NCBI GenBank assembly: GCA_001275005.1
Contig: JWZX01002180.1
Span: forward strand, 1-33,922
Source of the DNA: Chrysochromulina tobinii
Lineage: Eukaryota > Haptophyta > Prymnesiales > Chrysochromulinaceae
Length of the DNA stretch: 33,922 nucleotides
Direction of reading: 5' to 3'
Positions 26,475 to 33,922 of the stretch are shown in pieces. A program made the translations under genes and the position numbers. Numbering within the stretch: position 1 is the stretch's first letter; each line of letters begins with the position of its first letter. The notes below the pieces were generated by a model. That model was given only the letters and a program-made list of their open reading frames with translations. It made no database searches and was not told the origin of the DNA.

Positions 26475-27884
26475 TCAGCGGCCGCCGCGCCCTCGGCCAC
26501 GGCCTCGGCCGGCTGCGCCGCCGCGTCCGTGGATCCCTCCCCCCGGTCCCTCGCCCCCCGGCTGCATCACCTGCATGAGCATCCTCATCATCGCGAGCTG
26601 GTCCATCGGTCCGCTGCCGACGCCGGCCCCATCACCGTCCTCGTCGGAGCGCTCCTGGCAACGCTTCGCCCACTGCTCGAACCAGGCCTTGCGCTGCGCG
26701 CTGCCCTCGGCGCCCTCGGGTTTGCCGATCAGCTCAAGCTCGGTCTCATCTTCCTCGCGCGCGGCCGGCGTACCCTTGCGCTTGAGAAGCAGCTCAAACC
26801 GCTTCTCGGTCGCTTCTGCGAAACTCATGCCGCCGCGCTCGCACATGACCACGTACGCCTTCACGAAGGACGCATTCTCGCTCCCAACAAGCGAGCCCGG
26901 CTGGAGCTCGCGCTGCTTGCCCATCGTGAAGGCCGCCGGCGCATTGCCCGCCGAGAACGAGGTGCTCGACTCGCGATGCCGCCCCATCGCCCCCTTAGAG
27001 CCGGCCGGAGGCCCACCGAAGAGGACGATCATGCACGAGATGTTGTCCTTCGAATTCCGGTCAAAGGCGCGCAAGATGACCGCCTCCGCAGCCTTGGCCG
27101 CGTCGCCGTTGGTCTCTTTGAGCACCTTCGCCGCAAGCTCGCACACCTCGGCGTTGGTGAAGGCGCCCTCGCTCACACCGTCGCACACTATGACGAGGAA
27201 GTCGCTGCTGTCGCATTCAAAATGGCCCATCTCGGGATTGGCCGTCACCGGCCGGTCCTCTTGGCTGGGGCCACCCGTCTTCTTGTATTCGCCGTCGCCG
27301 AAGCCGCGTGAGACCGACAGGTCGCCATTGACGCGGTGCACGCCGCCCGCTGCCAGGACGACTTGCCCGCCGCATCGCTCGATGCGCTCGCGCTCGACCG
27401 GATGGTTGGGCTTGTGGTCGGTGGTCAATCCGCCGTCGGTGCCTCCCCCATCGACAATGGAACCGTTAGCACGGCTCAGCAGCACGCGGCTGTCGCCCGC
27501 GTTGATCACGTGCAGCCGGTACTTTCCCCCTGGTGCAGGCCGCCGGACCGCGCACATGGCCGCCGTCGTGCCACCCGATTTGCCAGTCCTGAGGAAGGCC
27601 GCATCGATGTCGAGGCACATCTTCTTTGCCGCAGCATCGTTGGCAGGGCAGCCGTCGGCGGCGAGTACCTCGTGAAGGCGTTGCGCGCACCATGCAGAGC
27701 ACTCTGCGCTGCCGTGTCCGTCCAAGATTCCAAAAAACCCCTCGCCGTCGCCGGTGTGGACAACGTGAGCGTCCTCCATGTTCATGCGCCAGCCGTTCAT
27801 TTCAGCGAGTCCCACGCGAAAGTCCGGCGAGCCGTGGCGCTCGAGCACGGTGGTGCACACCGGCTTTGGCAACGCGGCACCCAT
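26475..27884 (-). CDS. PP2C-family Ser/Thr protein phosphatase, probably N-myristoylated
   Basis: 469 aa from the ATG at 27884, chosen because MGAALPKP is the usual N-terminus and myristoylation signal of PP2C enzymes; the frame extends 21 codons further to 27947. Metal-binding and catalytic motifs are all present: MEDAH (E37, D38), GILDGHG (D55), GTTA near 105, NAGDSR near 130, LTTDHKP, LSVSRGFGD near 190, VIVCDG (D235) and the final DNIS (D280). The enzyme removes phosphate from Ser/Thr using two Mg2+/Mn2+ ions. After the catalytic domain (about 1-290) comes a roughly 180-aa tail ending in a Gly/Arg-rich RGG-like stretch that could bind RNA or be arginine-methylated. The tail is unusual for the family. 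Confidence 0.93.
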   Translation of the reverse strand: MGAALPKPVCTTVLERHGSPDFRVGLAEMNGWRMNMEDAHVVHTGDGEGFFGILDGHGSAECSAWCAQRLHEVLAADGCPANDAAAKKMCLDIDAAFLRTGKSGGTTAAMCAVRRPAPGGKYRLHVINAGDSRVLLSRANGSIVDGGGTDGGLTTDHKPNHPVERERIERCGGQVVLAAGGVHRVNGDLSVSRGFGDGEYKKTGGPSQEDRPVTANPEMGHFECDSSDFLVIVCDGVSEGAFTNAEVCELAAKVLKETNGDAAKAAEAVILRAFDRNSKDNISCMIVLFGGPPAGSKGAMGRHRESSTSFSAGNAPAAFTMGKQRELQPGSLVGSENASFVKAYVVMCERGGMSFAEATEKRFELLLKRKGTPAAREEDETELELIGKPEGAEGSAQRKAWFEQWAKRCQERSDEDGDGAGVGSGPMDQLAMMRMLMQVMQPGGEGPGGGIHGRGGAAGRGRGRGRGGR

Positions 27885-28082
27885 TGCGGCGCGTCGCGTT
27901 GTGCCGTTGCAATCGTCACATTCACATTCACAATCGATAGAAAACAAGACGCGTCCCTACATGGTTGTTAGCTAAGCACTGAGTCGTCCATTTCCCTGCA
28001 CCACGACTATGAAAAAGTCGAGCGCCTCGTGCTCCTCTTGTCTCGAGTCGTGGGTGGCTCCGGTGCGACTATCGGAGCGTCA

Positions 28083-29243
28083 ATGCCCGTGACCGACTAC
28101 TCGAAATGGTCCAACATGGAGTTTAAGGACGACGACGATGAGGACGGACGGCCGCGCAAACCACGTGTCACCCGGCTCGAAGGCCCATCGCGCATCACTC
28201 TCGGCGCTCCGGAGCCGACTGCTGCAGCCACGGCGATCACAAAGCAGCCAGCGGCAGCTACAGCGAGCTGCAGCAGTGCTGGTGCCGGTACCCGCAGCGG
28301 CCAGGCCGCTGATGCCAAGCCGAAGCCACGCTCTGGTCTCGACTATGCCAAGTGGGACGCTTTCGAAGACTCGGACGACGCCATCAGCGATGAGGACGAA
28401 TATGCAGATGAGCACCAACCTCTTCCTGGCAACGAGGATGACGAAGAGGACGAGCTCGATGAGCGGGAGCTGCAGCAGCTCAAGACGAGACTGGGGCCGT
28501 CGATGCTCCCTCCGCCATCGGCCGCCACCGCGGTGCCGCCGCCAGCTCCACCCGTCGCGGACGACCCAGAGGCGCGCCTTGCGCTCCGACAGAAGGCACT
28601 TACGCGCAACGGTGCGGCGCGCGACACGCACCTGTGGCGGCAGACGGACCGCGAGGTGGAGCTGAGCGTGCTGCTCCCGCCTGGCACACGCGCGCGGGAG
28701 TTGCGCCCGGAGCTACGCGAGGCTGACCTCATCGTAGGCACGCGCCAGAGGCTGATCTTGCATCGTGTCGGGTCGGGCGCCGTCTCGGGCAGTGGAGGCG
28801 CAGGCGCCGTCTCGGGCACCGTGGGTGACTTCGAGCTGGCGTACTCGGTGGTGCAGCCTGAGAGCGCTGAGGAGCTCAGGTGGGAGGTGACCGACTACGA
28901 GCCAGCGGGCGGGCGCAGACTGCTCCACGTCACCCTACAGAAGGAGATGCCACACGGCGTGACCATTTGGTGGGAACGCGCTGTCGTGGGCGACGCGGCT
29001 GTCGACACGACGACGCTCCCTGACCGGCGGTGGGCGGATCGGCTGCCCGGACAGCAGAGCGGCTGGCAGGAGGCGCAGCGGCTCTTCCGCGAGAAGGTCG
29101 CTGCGCGCGAGCGCACGCCTATCTGGGTGGACTCCGGGGGAGGGGGCGACGACATGGGCGACGACATGGACGACGGGGCCGATGCGGAAGAACCAGAAGC
29201 TGCGCGCGCGAGCGGCGAATCTGCTCCAGCGGCTCCGCCGTAG
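28083..29243 (+). CDS. CS-domain protein (NudC/p23-like)
   Basis: 386 aa from the ATG at 28083; the frame reaches back to 28029 but without an ATG. The start MPVTDYSKWSNMEF is followed by an acidic patch and a second LDYAKWDAFEDSDDA motif. A CS domain lies at about 180-300: HLWRQTDREVELSVLLPPG, then a core interrupted by a Gly/Ser/Val insertion, then LRWEVTDYEP, LLHVTLQKEMP and WWERAVVGD. The Trp-Trp and the following LPDRRWADRLPG helix fit NudC-like proteins, which are Hsp90-associated co-chaperones for dynein and other clients. The C-terminus is acidic and Gly/Asp-rich (GGGDDMGDDMDDG). It is likely cytosolic. Confidence 0.8.
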   Translation: MPVTDYSKWSNMEFKDDDDEDGRPRKPRVTRLEGPSRITLGAPEPTAAATAITKQPAAATASCSSAGAGTRSGQAADAKPKPRSGLDYAKWDAFEDSDDAISDEDEYADEHQPLPGNEDDEEDELDERELQQLKTRLGPSMLPPPSAATAVPPPAPPVADDPEARLALRQKALTRNGAARDTHLWRQTDREVELSVLLPPGTRARELRPELREADLIVGTRQRLILHRVGSGAVSGSGGAGAVSGTVGDFELAYSVVQPESAEELRWEVTDYEPAGGRRLLHVTLQKEMPHGVTIWWERAVVGDAAVDTTTLPDRRWADRLPGQQSGWQEAQRLFREKVAARERTPIWVDSGGGGDDMGDDMDDGADAEEPEAARASGESAPAAPP

Positions 29244-29488
29244 CACGGTAGTACAATTGTATGGGCGTGCCGGGGGGGGTAAAGTTTGAGAAAGGGTCAG
29301 TTGAATCGACACACAAGGTACCGACCAGCCACTAAAGTTTGGCCACCTTAACAGTTTTCTTGTTCACAGCCAATTCACACCGATTGCCGATCGGTGTGAG
29401 AGCCTCAACGCGAGCTCTCGCTCCCCGGCCCTGTGTGCCCTGGGGACGGCCTCGTGGTGCCAAGCGGCATTCAAGCAGGACTGGAAGC

Positions 29489-30217
29489 ATGGGCAGAGCG
29501 TCATCCTCGCCAACTGAGACCAAGACTATCTCAAGAACGACACCGAGTGCTCCGGAGGCCATGCAGGTGGCAAGGAGGCATGGAGCATCAGCGACAAAGG
29601 ATGGGACCACGAGCAAGCACAAGACTCCGCCGCGAGAGCTGTCGAGCTCTTTGGCAGGGTCGGCAATGTCAGCAGCTTCGGCGGCGAGGACGAACAGGGC
29701 CGATATTACGCTACGGGAGAATGCCGTTGAAGGGGATGATGAGTACCACAACCACTCGGAAGACGATCGTGTGCGTCGCTTGCTCGCCGTCCGCAAGAGT
29801 GGAAGCACGAGTCGACCGAGCACAAGGCAGAGGAAAGGGCGAGCAAGCTCAAGACGTGGGCCGACTGCTACGCCTGAGCCCAATGCAACCGTGTCGGACC
29901 CAGCGCCACCGTTGCTTCCGCTTGGCACTGGAGAATTGCGACGACGACCACCTCCAGTTCTAAAGGGGTTGTCGCTTGGACCCTCCCCGGAGGATAAGCT
30001 CAAGGTGAGCCTTGAGTTGGATCTAGCTCATATCGACGCGAGCGAAGTCGTCCTACACCGCAAGCGAGTCACACAGCCACCCGTGAAAGCGGCTCATGGC
30101 GGCTTGGATTTCGAAAAGTGGAAGATGTCCGCTGCACATGACCAATGGTTCAAGGAGCAGATGGCTCTCACAAGTTCGATGAACTCGTTCTACAGTAGTT
30201 ACGGCAGCAATAGCTGA
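29489..30217 (+). CDS. Unrecognised basic, Ser-rich protein with C-terminal DFEKW motif
   Basis: 242 aa from the first in-frame ATG at 29489; the frame is open to 29339 but only through a TTG. The first 150 residues are Ser/Thr/Arg/Lys-rich and look disordered (for example RQRKGRASSRRG). The last 80 are more ordered: LKVSLELDLAHIDASEVVLHRKR, then HGGLDFEKWKMSAAHDQWFKEQM. The LDFEKW motif resembles the DYSKW and LDYAKW motifs of the gene just upstream on the same strand, which may mark a shared short binding motif. I recognise no family. It ends 357 bp from the tail of the convergent Sel1 gene. Confidence 0.55.
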   Translation: MGRASSSPTETKTISRTTPSAPEAMQVARRHGASATKDGTTSKHKTPPRELSSSLAGSAMSAASAARTNRADITLRENAVEGDDEYHNHSEDDRVRRLLAVRKSGSTSRPSTRQRKGRASSRRGPTATPEPNATVSDPAPPLLPLGTGELRRRPPPVLKGLSLGPSPEDKLKVSLELDLAHIDASEVVLHRKRVTQPPVKAAHGGLDFEKWKMSAAHDQWFKEQMALTSSMNSFYSSYGSNS

Positions 30218-30333
30218 CACTCATGTGTGCGCTCTGCTCTACACGTTTTTGGTTCACTGCTCGGCTCTAATTATCTCCCGAGGTCCCGTCCGTAGTTTAC
30301 GCTTCTTGTATCACTGTCTCGGTGCATACACCC

Positions 30334-30489
30334 TCTTTGTTGTACGCTCTTGTAGCCCCCCATTGTAGCCTCTTTTGTTTGTACCGTCCTCCCGTTGTAG
30401 CCTCTCTTTTGTTTGTACGCTCTTGTAGCCTGAAGCCTATCTTTTGTTTGTACGCTCTTGTAGCCTGAAGCCTCCCTTTGTAGCCTCTC
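30334..30489. repeat. Degenerate T/G-rich minisatellite in the 3' spacer
   Basis: Units of TTTTGTTTGTACGCTCTTGTAGCC recur imperfectly about every 28-36 bp, with six TGTAGCC cores. It lies between the convergent ends of the unrecognised gene and the first Sel1 gene and may be part of both 3'UTRs. Confidence 0.75.
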
Positions 30490-30574
30490 CCCATCTGACG
30501 CTCCGCCTCATCGGTGTTCGCCGCCATCGAGCTTTCACCAGCCCCACCTGTTCCCCTCTCGCATCAGGTGCTAT

Positions 30575-31255
30575 TCACGGCATCGAGTGCTCACGCAGCC
30601 ACGTGGCTGCTTCCTCTTTGCTGACGGGTAAGCAATCATCGATCGAGGCGCTCGCCACCATCGAGTAGTAGCGGCGCGCCATATTCTCGTCGTACGGAAA
30701 GCCATTGAGGCCACCTCCGTATGCGTATCCCAGAATGAAGCACGCGCTCTTGCTGCCTCGTGTGGCGGCCTCGCTCATCACCGTAACACCACGCGTAAGG
30801 CACGCCGGCACGCCTTTACCCATCAAGTAGCACCTGCCAAGGCAGCCAGTCCCACTGAGATCCCCAGCCTCGTAGCTCTTCTCGAACCACTTGAAAGCCT
30901 TGGCCTTGTCCTCAGCGAGGCCCTTGTCACCAAGCTCGTACCATAGCCCCAGGTTGTACATGGCACAGCCATCACCAGACTCGGCCAAGAGCCGCGTCTC
31001 CGTCACCACCTCCTCTTCATTCAGCCTCAGCTCCAACGCCTCGGTCAAGAGCCGCGTCTCATTCACATCCTCCTCCTCCACTTCGTCACCCGTGCGAGCG
31101 CCCTGTGTTTGGGTAGCAAAGATGTCTTCCTTCAACAATATTTCCTCGTTCGATGCTCGCGCGGCTCGTCCTTTCTTCCCCTTAGGCGCTAAATGAAGCC
31201 CGGGGACTTGACGCATTGGCGCGCGCGCGTGCGAATCCGGGTCGTCTTTCGGCAT
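30575..31255 (-). CDS. Sel1-repeat protein, copy 1
   Basis: 226 aa from ATG at 31255. A basic N-terminus (KGKKGRAARAS) is followed by an acidic segment with NETRLLTEALELR. Then come Sel1-like (TPR-related) repeats: GCAMYNLGLWYELGDKGLAED and KAFKWFEKSYEAGD, GTGCLGRCYLMGKGV, and SACFILGYAYGGG...MARRYYSMVA. Sel1 repeats form alpha-solenoids for protein-protein contacts, often in ER-associated degradation or signalling; no signal peptide is seen, so a soluble adaptor is likely. It is nearly identical to the copy at 32089-32859 except for a 30-residue acidic insertion there. Confidence 0.82.
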   Translation of the reverse strand: MPKDDPDSHARAPMRQVPGLHLAPKGKKGRAARASNEEILLKEDIFATQTQGARTGDEVEEEDVNETRLLTEALELRLNEEEVVTETRLLAESGDGCAMYNLGLWYELGDKGLAEDKAKAFKWFEKSYEAGDLSGTGCLGRCYLMGKGVPACLTRGVTVMSEAATRGSKSACFILGYAYGGGLNGFPYDENMARRYYSMVASASIDDCLPVSKEEAATWLREHSMP

Positions 31256-31463
31256 CCTGCCGCCGATGAACGCCGCAAGAACGCCACCTACCGCAAGATA
31301 GGCTCATGTGGCTCGTGCCGACCGACGAAGTAGCCAGGGAATTCGCAATTCCCGCAATTAATTGTACGCGACCGCCGCGCACCACAGCGCTTGTACCGGT
31401 AAAAAGACACCGGGGGAGCCGGGACACACACGGGACCGGTATGGTAAGCGAGACGTATCCCCG

Positions 31464-31492
31464 CGCAAGCAAGCAAGCAAGCAAGCAAGCAT

Positions 31493-31536
<44 letters not shown>

Positions 31537-31559
31537 ACAAGCAAGCAAGCAAGCAAGCA
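31464..31559 (+). repeat. (AAGC)n microsatellite
   Basis: About 23 AAGC units, interrupted by an ATGC and an AAAC. It lies upstream of Sel1 copy 1. Both strands are open in several frames only because of the repeat, so I call no gene. Confidence 0.95.
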
Positions 31560-31640
31560 TTCGTTTGCGCTCGTTTTTAAGCTGGTTTAGGTACTTGTGT
31601 GTTTCGACTAATTCGCTTGTAGCTCGCTTGCTTCCCGCCT

Positions 31641-31940
31641 TCCCCGCGCAATCGTCGGCCCCGTAGGCTCTTCGACAGCGGCGCGCACACAAATCACCGC
31701 ACGAAACCCATGGACGAAACCCCCAAACCCCCAGGCCCCGCCCCGCCCACACCAGGCTTTATGGTTGAATCCCCGCAGTCGGCCTCGAAGGCTCTGCGAC
31801 AGCGACACGCACATCACCCCAGGCGCTACTACCACGCGTTGACTTGCACACGTGCACATCACCCCAGGCCGCCCCGCACCCGCACCAGGCTTCATGGTAG
31901 ATTACGCCTGCCGTCGGCCACAGAGGCTCTTCGATAGCGT
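31641..31940. repeat. About 130-bp spacer repeats between Sel1 copies
   Basis: The core GTCGGCC...GAGGCTC..CGA.AGCG occurs at 31654, 31778 and 31913 (124 and 135 bp apart) and again at 33552. The last two are preceded by ACCAGGCTT.ATG.TAGATTACGCC. A longer shared block (31970-32040 and 33710-33795) leads into each Sel1 3' end. No coding or tRNA-like content was recognised. Confidence 0.75.
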
Positions 31941-32088
31941 CATGCTCAGTTTTTTCATGCTTCCACGCTCGTGCGCTGCGCGTGCACACGGCGCTGGCCC
32001 GGTGCGACGGACCGGTGGCTGCTTGACGGCTGGAGGAGGCGTGGGCTTTCATCAGCCCCACCTGTTCCCCTCTCGCATCAGGTGCTAT

Positions 32089-32859
32089 TCACGGCATCGA
32101 GTGCTCACGCAGCCACGTGGCTGCTTCCTCTTTGCTGACGGGTAAGCAATCATCGACCGAGGCGCTCGCCACCATCGAGTAGTAGCGGCGCGCCATATTC
32201 TCGTCGTACGGAAAGCCATTGAGGCCACCTCCGTATGCGTACCCCAGAATGAAGCACGCGCTCTTGCTGCCTCGTGTGGCGGCCTCGCTCATCACCGTAA
32301 CACCACGCGTAAGGCACGCCGGCACGCCTTTACCCATCAAGTAGCACCTGCCAAGGCAGCCAGTCCCACTGAGATCCCCAGCCTCGTAGCTCTTCTCGAA
32401 CCACTTGAAAGCCTTGGCCTTGTCCTCAGCGAGGCCCTTGTCACCAAGCTCGTACCATAGCCCCAGGTTGTACATGGCACAGCCATCACCAGACTCGGCC
32501 AAGAGCCGCGTCTCCGTCACCACCTCCTCTTCATCCGGCCTCAGCTCCAACGCCTCGGTCAACAGCCGCGTCTCATTCCTCTCCTCCTCTTCCTCCTCCA
32601 GCCTCACCTCCTTGTCCTCCTTCAGCCTCAGCTCCAACGCCTCGGTCAAGAGCCGCGTCTCATTCACATCCTCTTCCTCCTCCACTTCGTCACCCGTGCG
32701 AGCGCCCTGTGTTTGGGTAGCAAAGATGTCTTCCTTCAACAACATTTCCTCGTTCGATGCTCGCGCGGCTCGTCCTTTCTTCCCCTTAGGCGCTAAATGA
32801 AGCCCGGGGACTTGACGCATTGGCGCGCGCGCGTGCGAATCCGGGTCGTCTTTCGGCAT
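32089..32859 (-). CDS. Sel1-repeat protein, copy 2 with acidic expansion
   Basis: 256 aa from ATG at 32859, in tandem with copy 1. It matches copy 1 almost residue for residue, with a 30-residue net gain between the N-terminal region and the Sel1 repeats: the NETRLLTEALELR unit is duplicated, with EEEEEER and KEDKEVR around it. A few substitutions occur (ILLKED to MLLKED, ASIDD to ASVDD). About 60-100 bp of 5' flank beyond the ATG is also shared with copy 1, so the promoter was probably duplicated with the gene. Confidence 0.82.
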   Translation of the reverse strand: MPKDDPDSHARAPMRQVPGLHLAPKGKKGRAARASNEEMLLKEDIFATQTQGARTGDEVEEEEDVNETRLLTEALELRLKEDKEVRLEEEEEERNETRLLTEALELRPDEEEVVTETRLLAESGDGCAMYNLGLWYELGDKGLAEDKAKAFKWFEKSYEAGDLSGTGCLGRCYLMGKGVPACLTRGVTVMSEAATRGSKSACFILGYAYGGGLNGFPYDENMARRYYSMVASASVDDCLPVSKEEAATWLREHSMP

Positions 32860-33842
32860 CCTGCCGCCGATGAACGCGCAAGAACGCCGCGTTACATCAA
32901 GATAGGCTCATGTGGCCGCCGTCCAACGATGTCCACCCAGGGGGGCGCTCGTGCTAGACTTTTGGAAATAATTTCCCAAAGTCGCCGCTCGTGGAGCACT
33001 GCGTGCGACGTCCTGACTTTTCGTTAGAAATAAACGGGTTCACGCGAGTCAAGTCAGGGGAGGGAGGGGAACGCGCAATTAGCAAAAAGGGCAGCTTAGC
33101 ATGAATCGATCCTTCGATCGAATCCAAATTGGAAATTCAAGGGGCCCAATTGCCACCGTGCCCGTCTCTACGCACGCCTCATCACCCTATGCTCTATTTA
33201 CGAAAATGGTCAGCTCAGAACGACAATCAACGCAAGCGCGCTGTTATTTTTGCGTCGTTGTCCTCAGCTTTACAGTTTACTACTCGCGGTATACATTGCG
33301 GTATACATGTATGGCCTTGAGAAGGCTCACCTCTTCGCCACGACGCCACCCCCCCCCATCACCGCGCCAGGCATCCGCGCGCCGTATCGCGGTAACTGAT
33401 CAATTCTCCGCCTAGACCCTAGTGTGCAATCTTGCTGCACTTTACACTTTTTAAATAAGTCACAGCCGGCGAAAAGCGGCATGCACATTGGGGCATTCAC
33501 CCAAGGGCCGCCCCGAACCAGCACCAGGCTTTATGCTAGATTACGCCTGCCGTCGGCCACAGAGGCTCGCTTCGATAGCGGCATGCTCACCGCTCAGTTA
33601 TTTCATGCTTCCATGCTCGTGGCTCCATCGCACGTGATTCAGTTTTCGGACGGGCTCTGGTGGGCTCTCCGTCCATCATTTTGGCTTATGCGCTGGTGCT
33701 TCCATGCTCGTGCGCTGCGCGTGCACACGGCGCTGGCCCGGTGCAACGGACCGGTGGCTGCTTGACGGATGAATTCTGTACGGCTGGAGGAGGCGTGAGC
33801 TTTCATAAGCCCCACCTGTTCCCCTCTCGCATCGGGTGCTAT
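32860..33842. other. Spacer between Sel1 copies 2 and 3
   Basis: About 980 bp without a supported gene. A 104-aa plus-strand frame (33101-33415) has no family signature and mixed composition. Notable sequence includes an imperfect inverted repeat TTGGAAATAATTTCCCAA near 32963, a doubled GCGGTATACAT at about 33287-33310, and the Sel1 3'-flank repeat from about 33510 on. Confidence 0.5.
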
Positions 33843-33922
33843 TCACGGCATCGAGTGCTCACGCAGCCACGTGGCTGCTTCCTCTTTGCTGACGGGTAAG
33901 CAATCATCGACCGAGGCGCTCG
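33843..33922 (-). CDS. Sel1-repeat protein, copy 3 (C-terminus only, cut by window edge)
   Basis: The last 80 bp encode, on the minus strand, the final 25 or so residues ending in EEAATWLREHSMP plus stop. They match copy 2 exactly (ASVDD rather than ASIDD), so copy 3 is the closer relative of copy 2. The rest of the gene lies right of the window. Confidence 0.8.
   Translation of the reverse strand, partial: SASVDDCLPVSKEEAATWLREHSMP

Noticed and set aside
31464-31590. Small ORFs encoding poly-(KQAS) or poly-(LAC) peptides
   Set aside because: They arise only from translating the AAGC microsatellite.
33101-33415. 104-aa plus-strand ORF
   Set aside because: No recognisable domain, no sign of coding bias and it lies in a repeat-bearing spacer.

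Overview
The window is nuclear DNA of a eukaryote, most likely a GC-rich unicellular alga. A haptophyte or another secondary-plastid alga is my best guess, but this is inference. The signs are a Pol III-specific RNA polymerase subunit, F-box, WW, CS, PP2C, RING and Sel1 domains, GT..AG introns and a protein with nine AP2-like repeats. Genes are dense, mostly single-exon and on both strands, and several coding regions are full of short tandem repeats.

Layout. 1-5502 (+): a very long Ala/Glu-rich coiled-coil protein cut by the left edge, with two clear introns. 5914-7047 (+): F-box protein. 7479-11492 (+): EF-hand / KAAAE-repeat / IQ / WW protein. 11590-15126 (-): second-largest subunit of RNA polymerase III (RPC2). 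It diverges from 15500-16642 (+), a Ser/Thr kinase with a signal-like N-terminus. 16844-17992 (+): F-box-like plus DUF1399-like protein with a tandemly duplicated 3' end. 18434-20107 (+): mercuric-reductase-like flavoprotein disulfide reductase. 20313-20887: remnants of an AGC-type kinase, apparently broken by an inversion. 20982-25742 (+): large Tudor-like / 9x AP2-like / RING protein. 26475-27884 (-): PP2C phosphatase. 28083-29243 (+): CS-domain (NudC-like) protein. 29489-30217 (+): unrecognised basic protein. 30575-33922 (-): tandem array of Sel1-repeat genes (two complete copies and the tail of a third) in repeat-rich spacers.

Most notable signal. The coiled-coil gene carries several intron or intron-like segments bounded by direct repeats of local exon sequence that include a CAG|GTGC junction. 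Two are clear introns (2650-2769 and 3310-3495) filled with CTGAT-type repeats. Two more places carry an almost identical 34-nt cassette with a strong 3' splice site (822-855 and 3177-3210), each inside its own local tandem duplication. A related 81-nt segment with the same acceptor-like end lies on the minus strand of the kinase relic (20330-20410). All have lengths or offsets divisible by three. Together they look like intron birth by local tandem duplication, or an introner-like element, caught at several stages.

The genes do not form an obvious pathway. They are a mix of housekeeping (Pol III), signalling (kinase, PP2C, EF-hand), ubiquitin-related (F-box, RING), chaperone-like (CS) and redox functions. 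The only shared cis arrangement I can support is the divergent RPC2/kinase pair.
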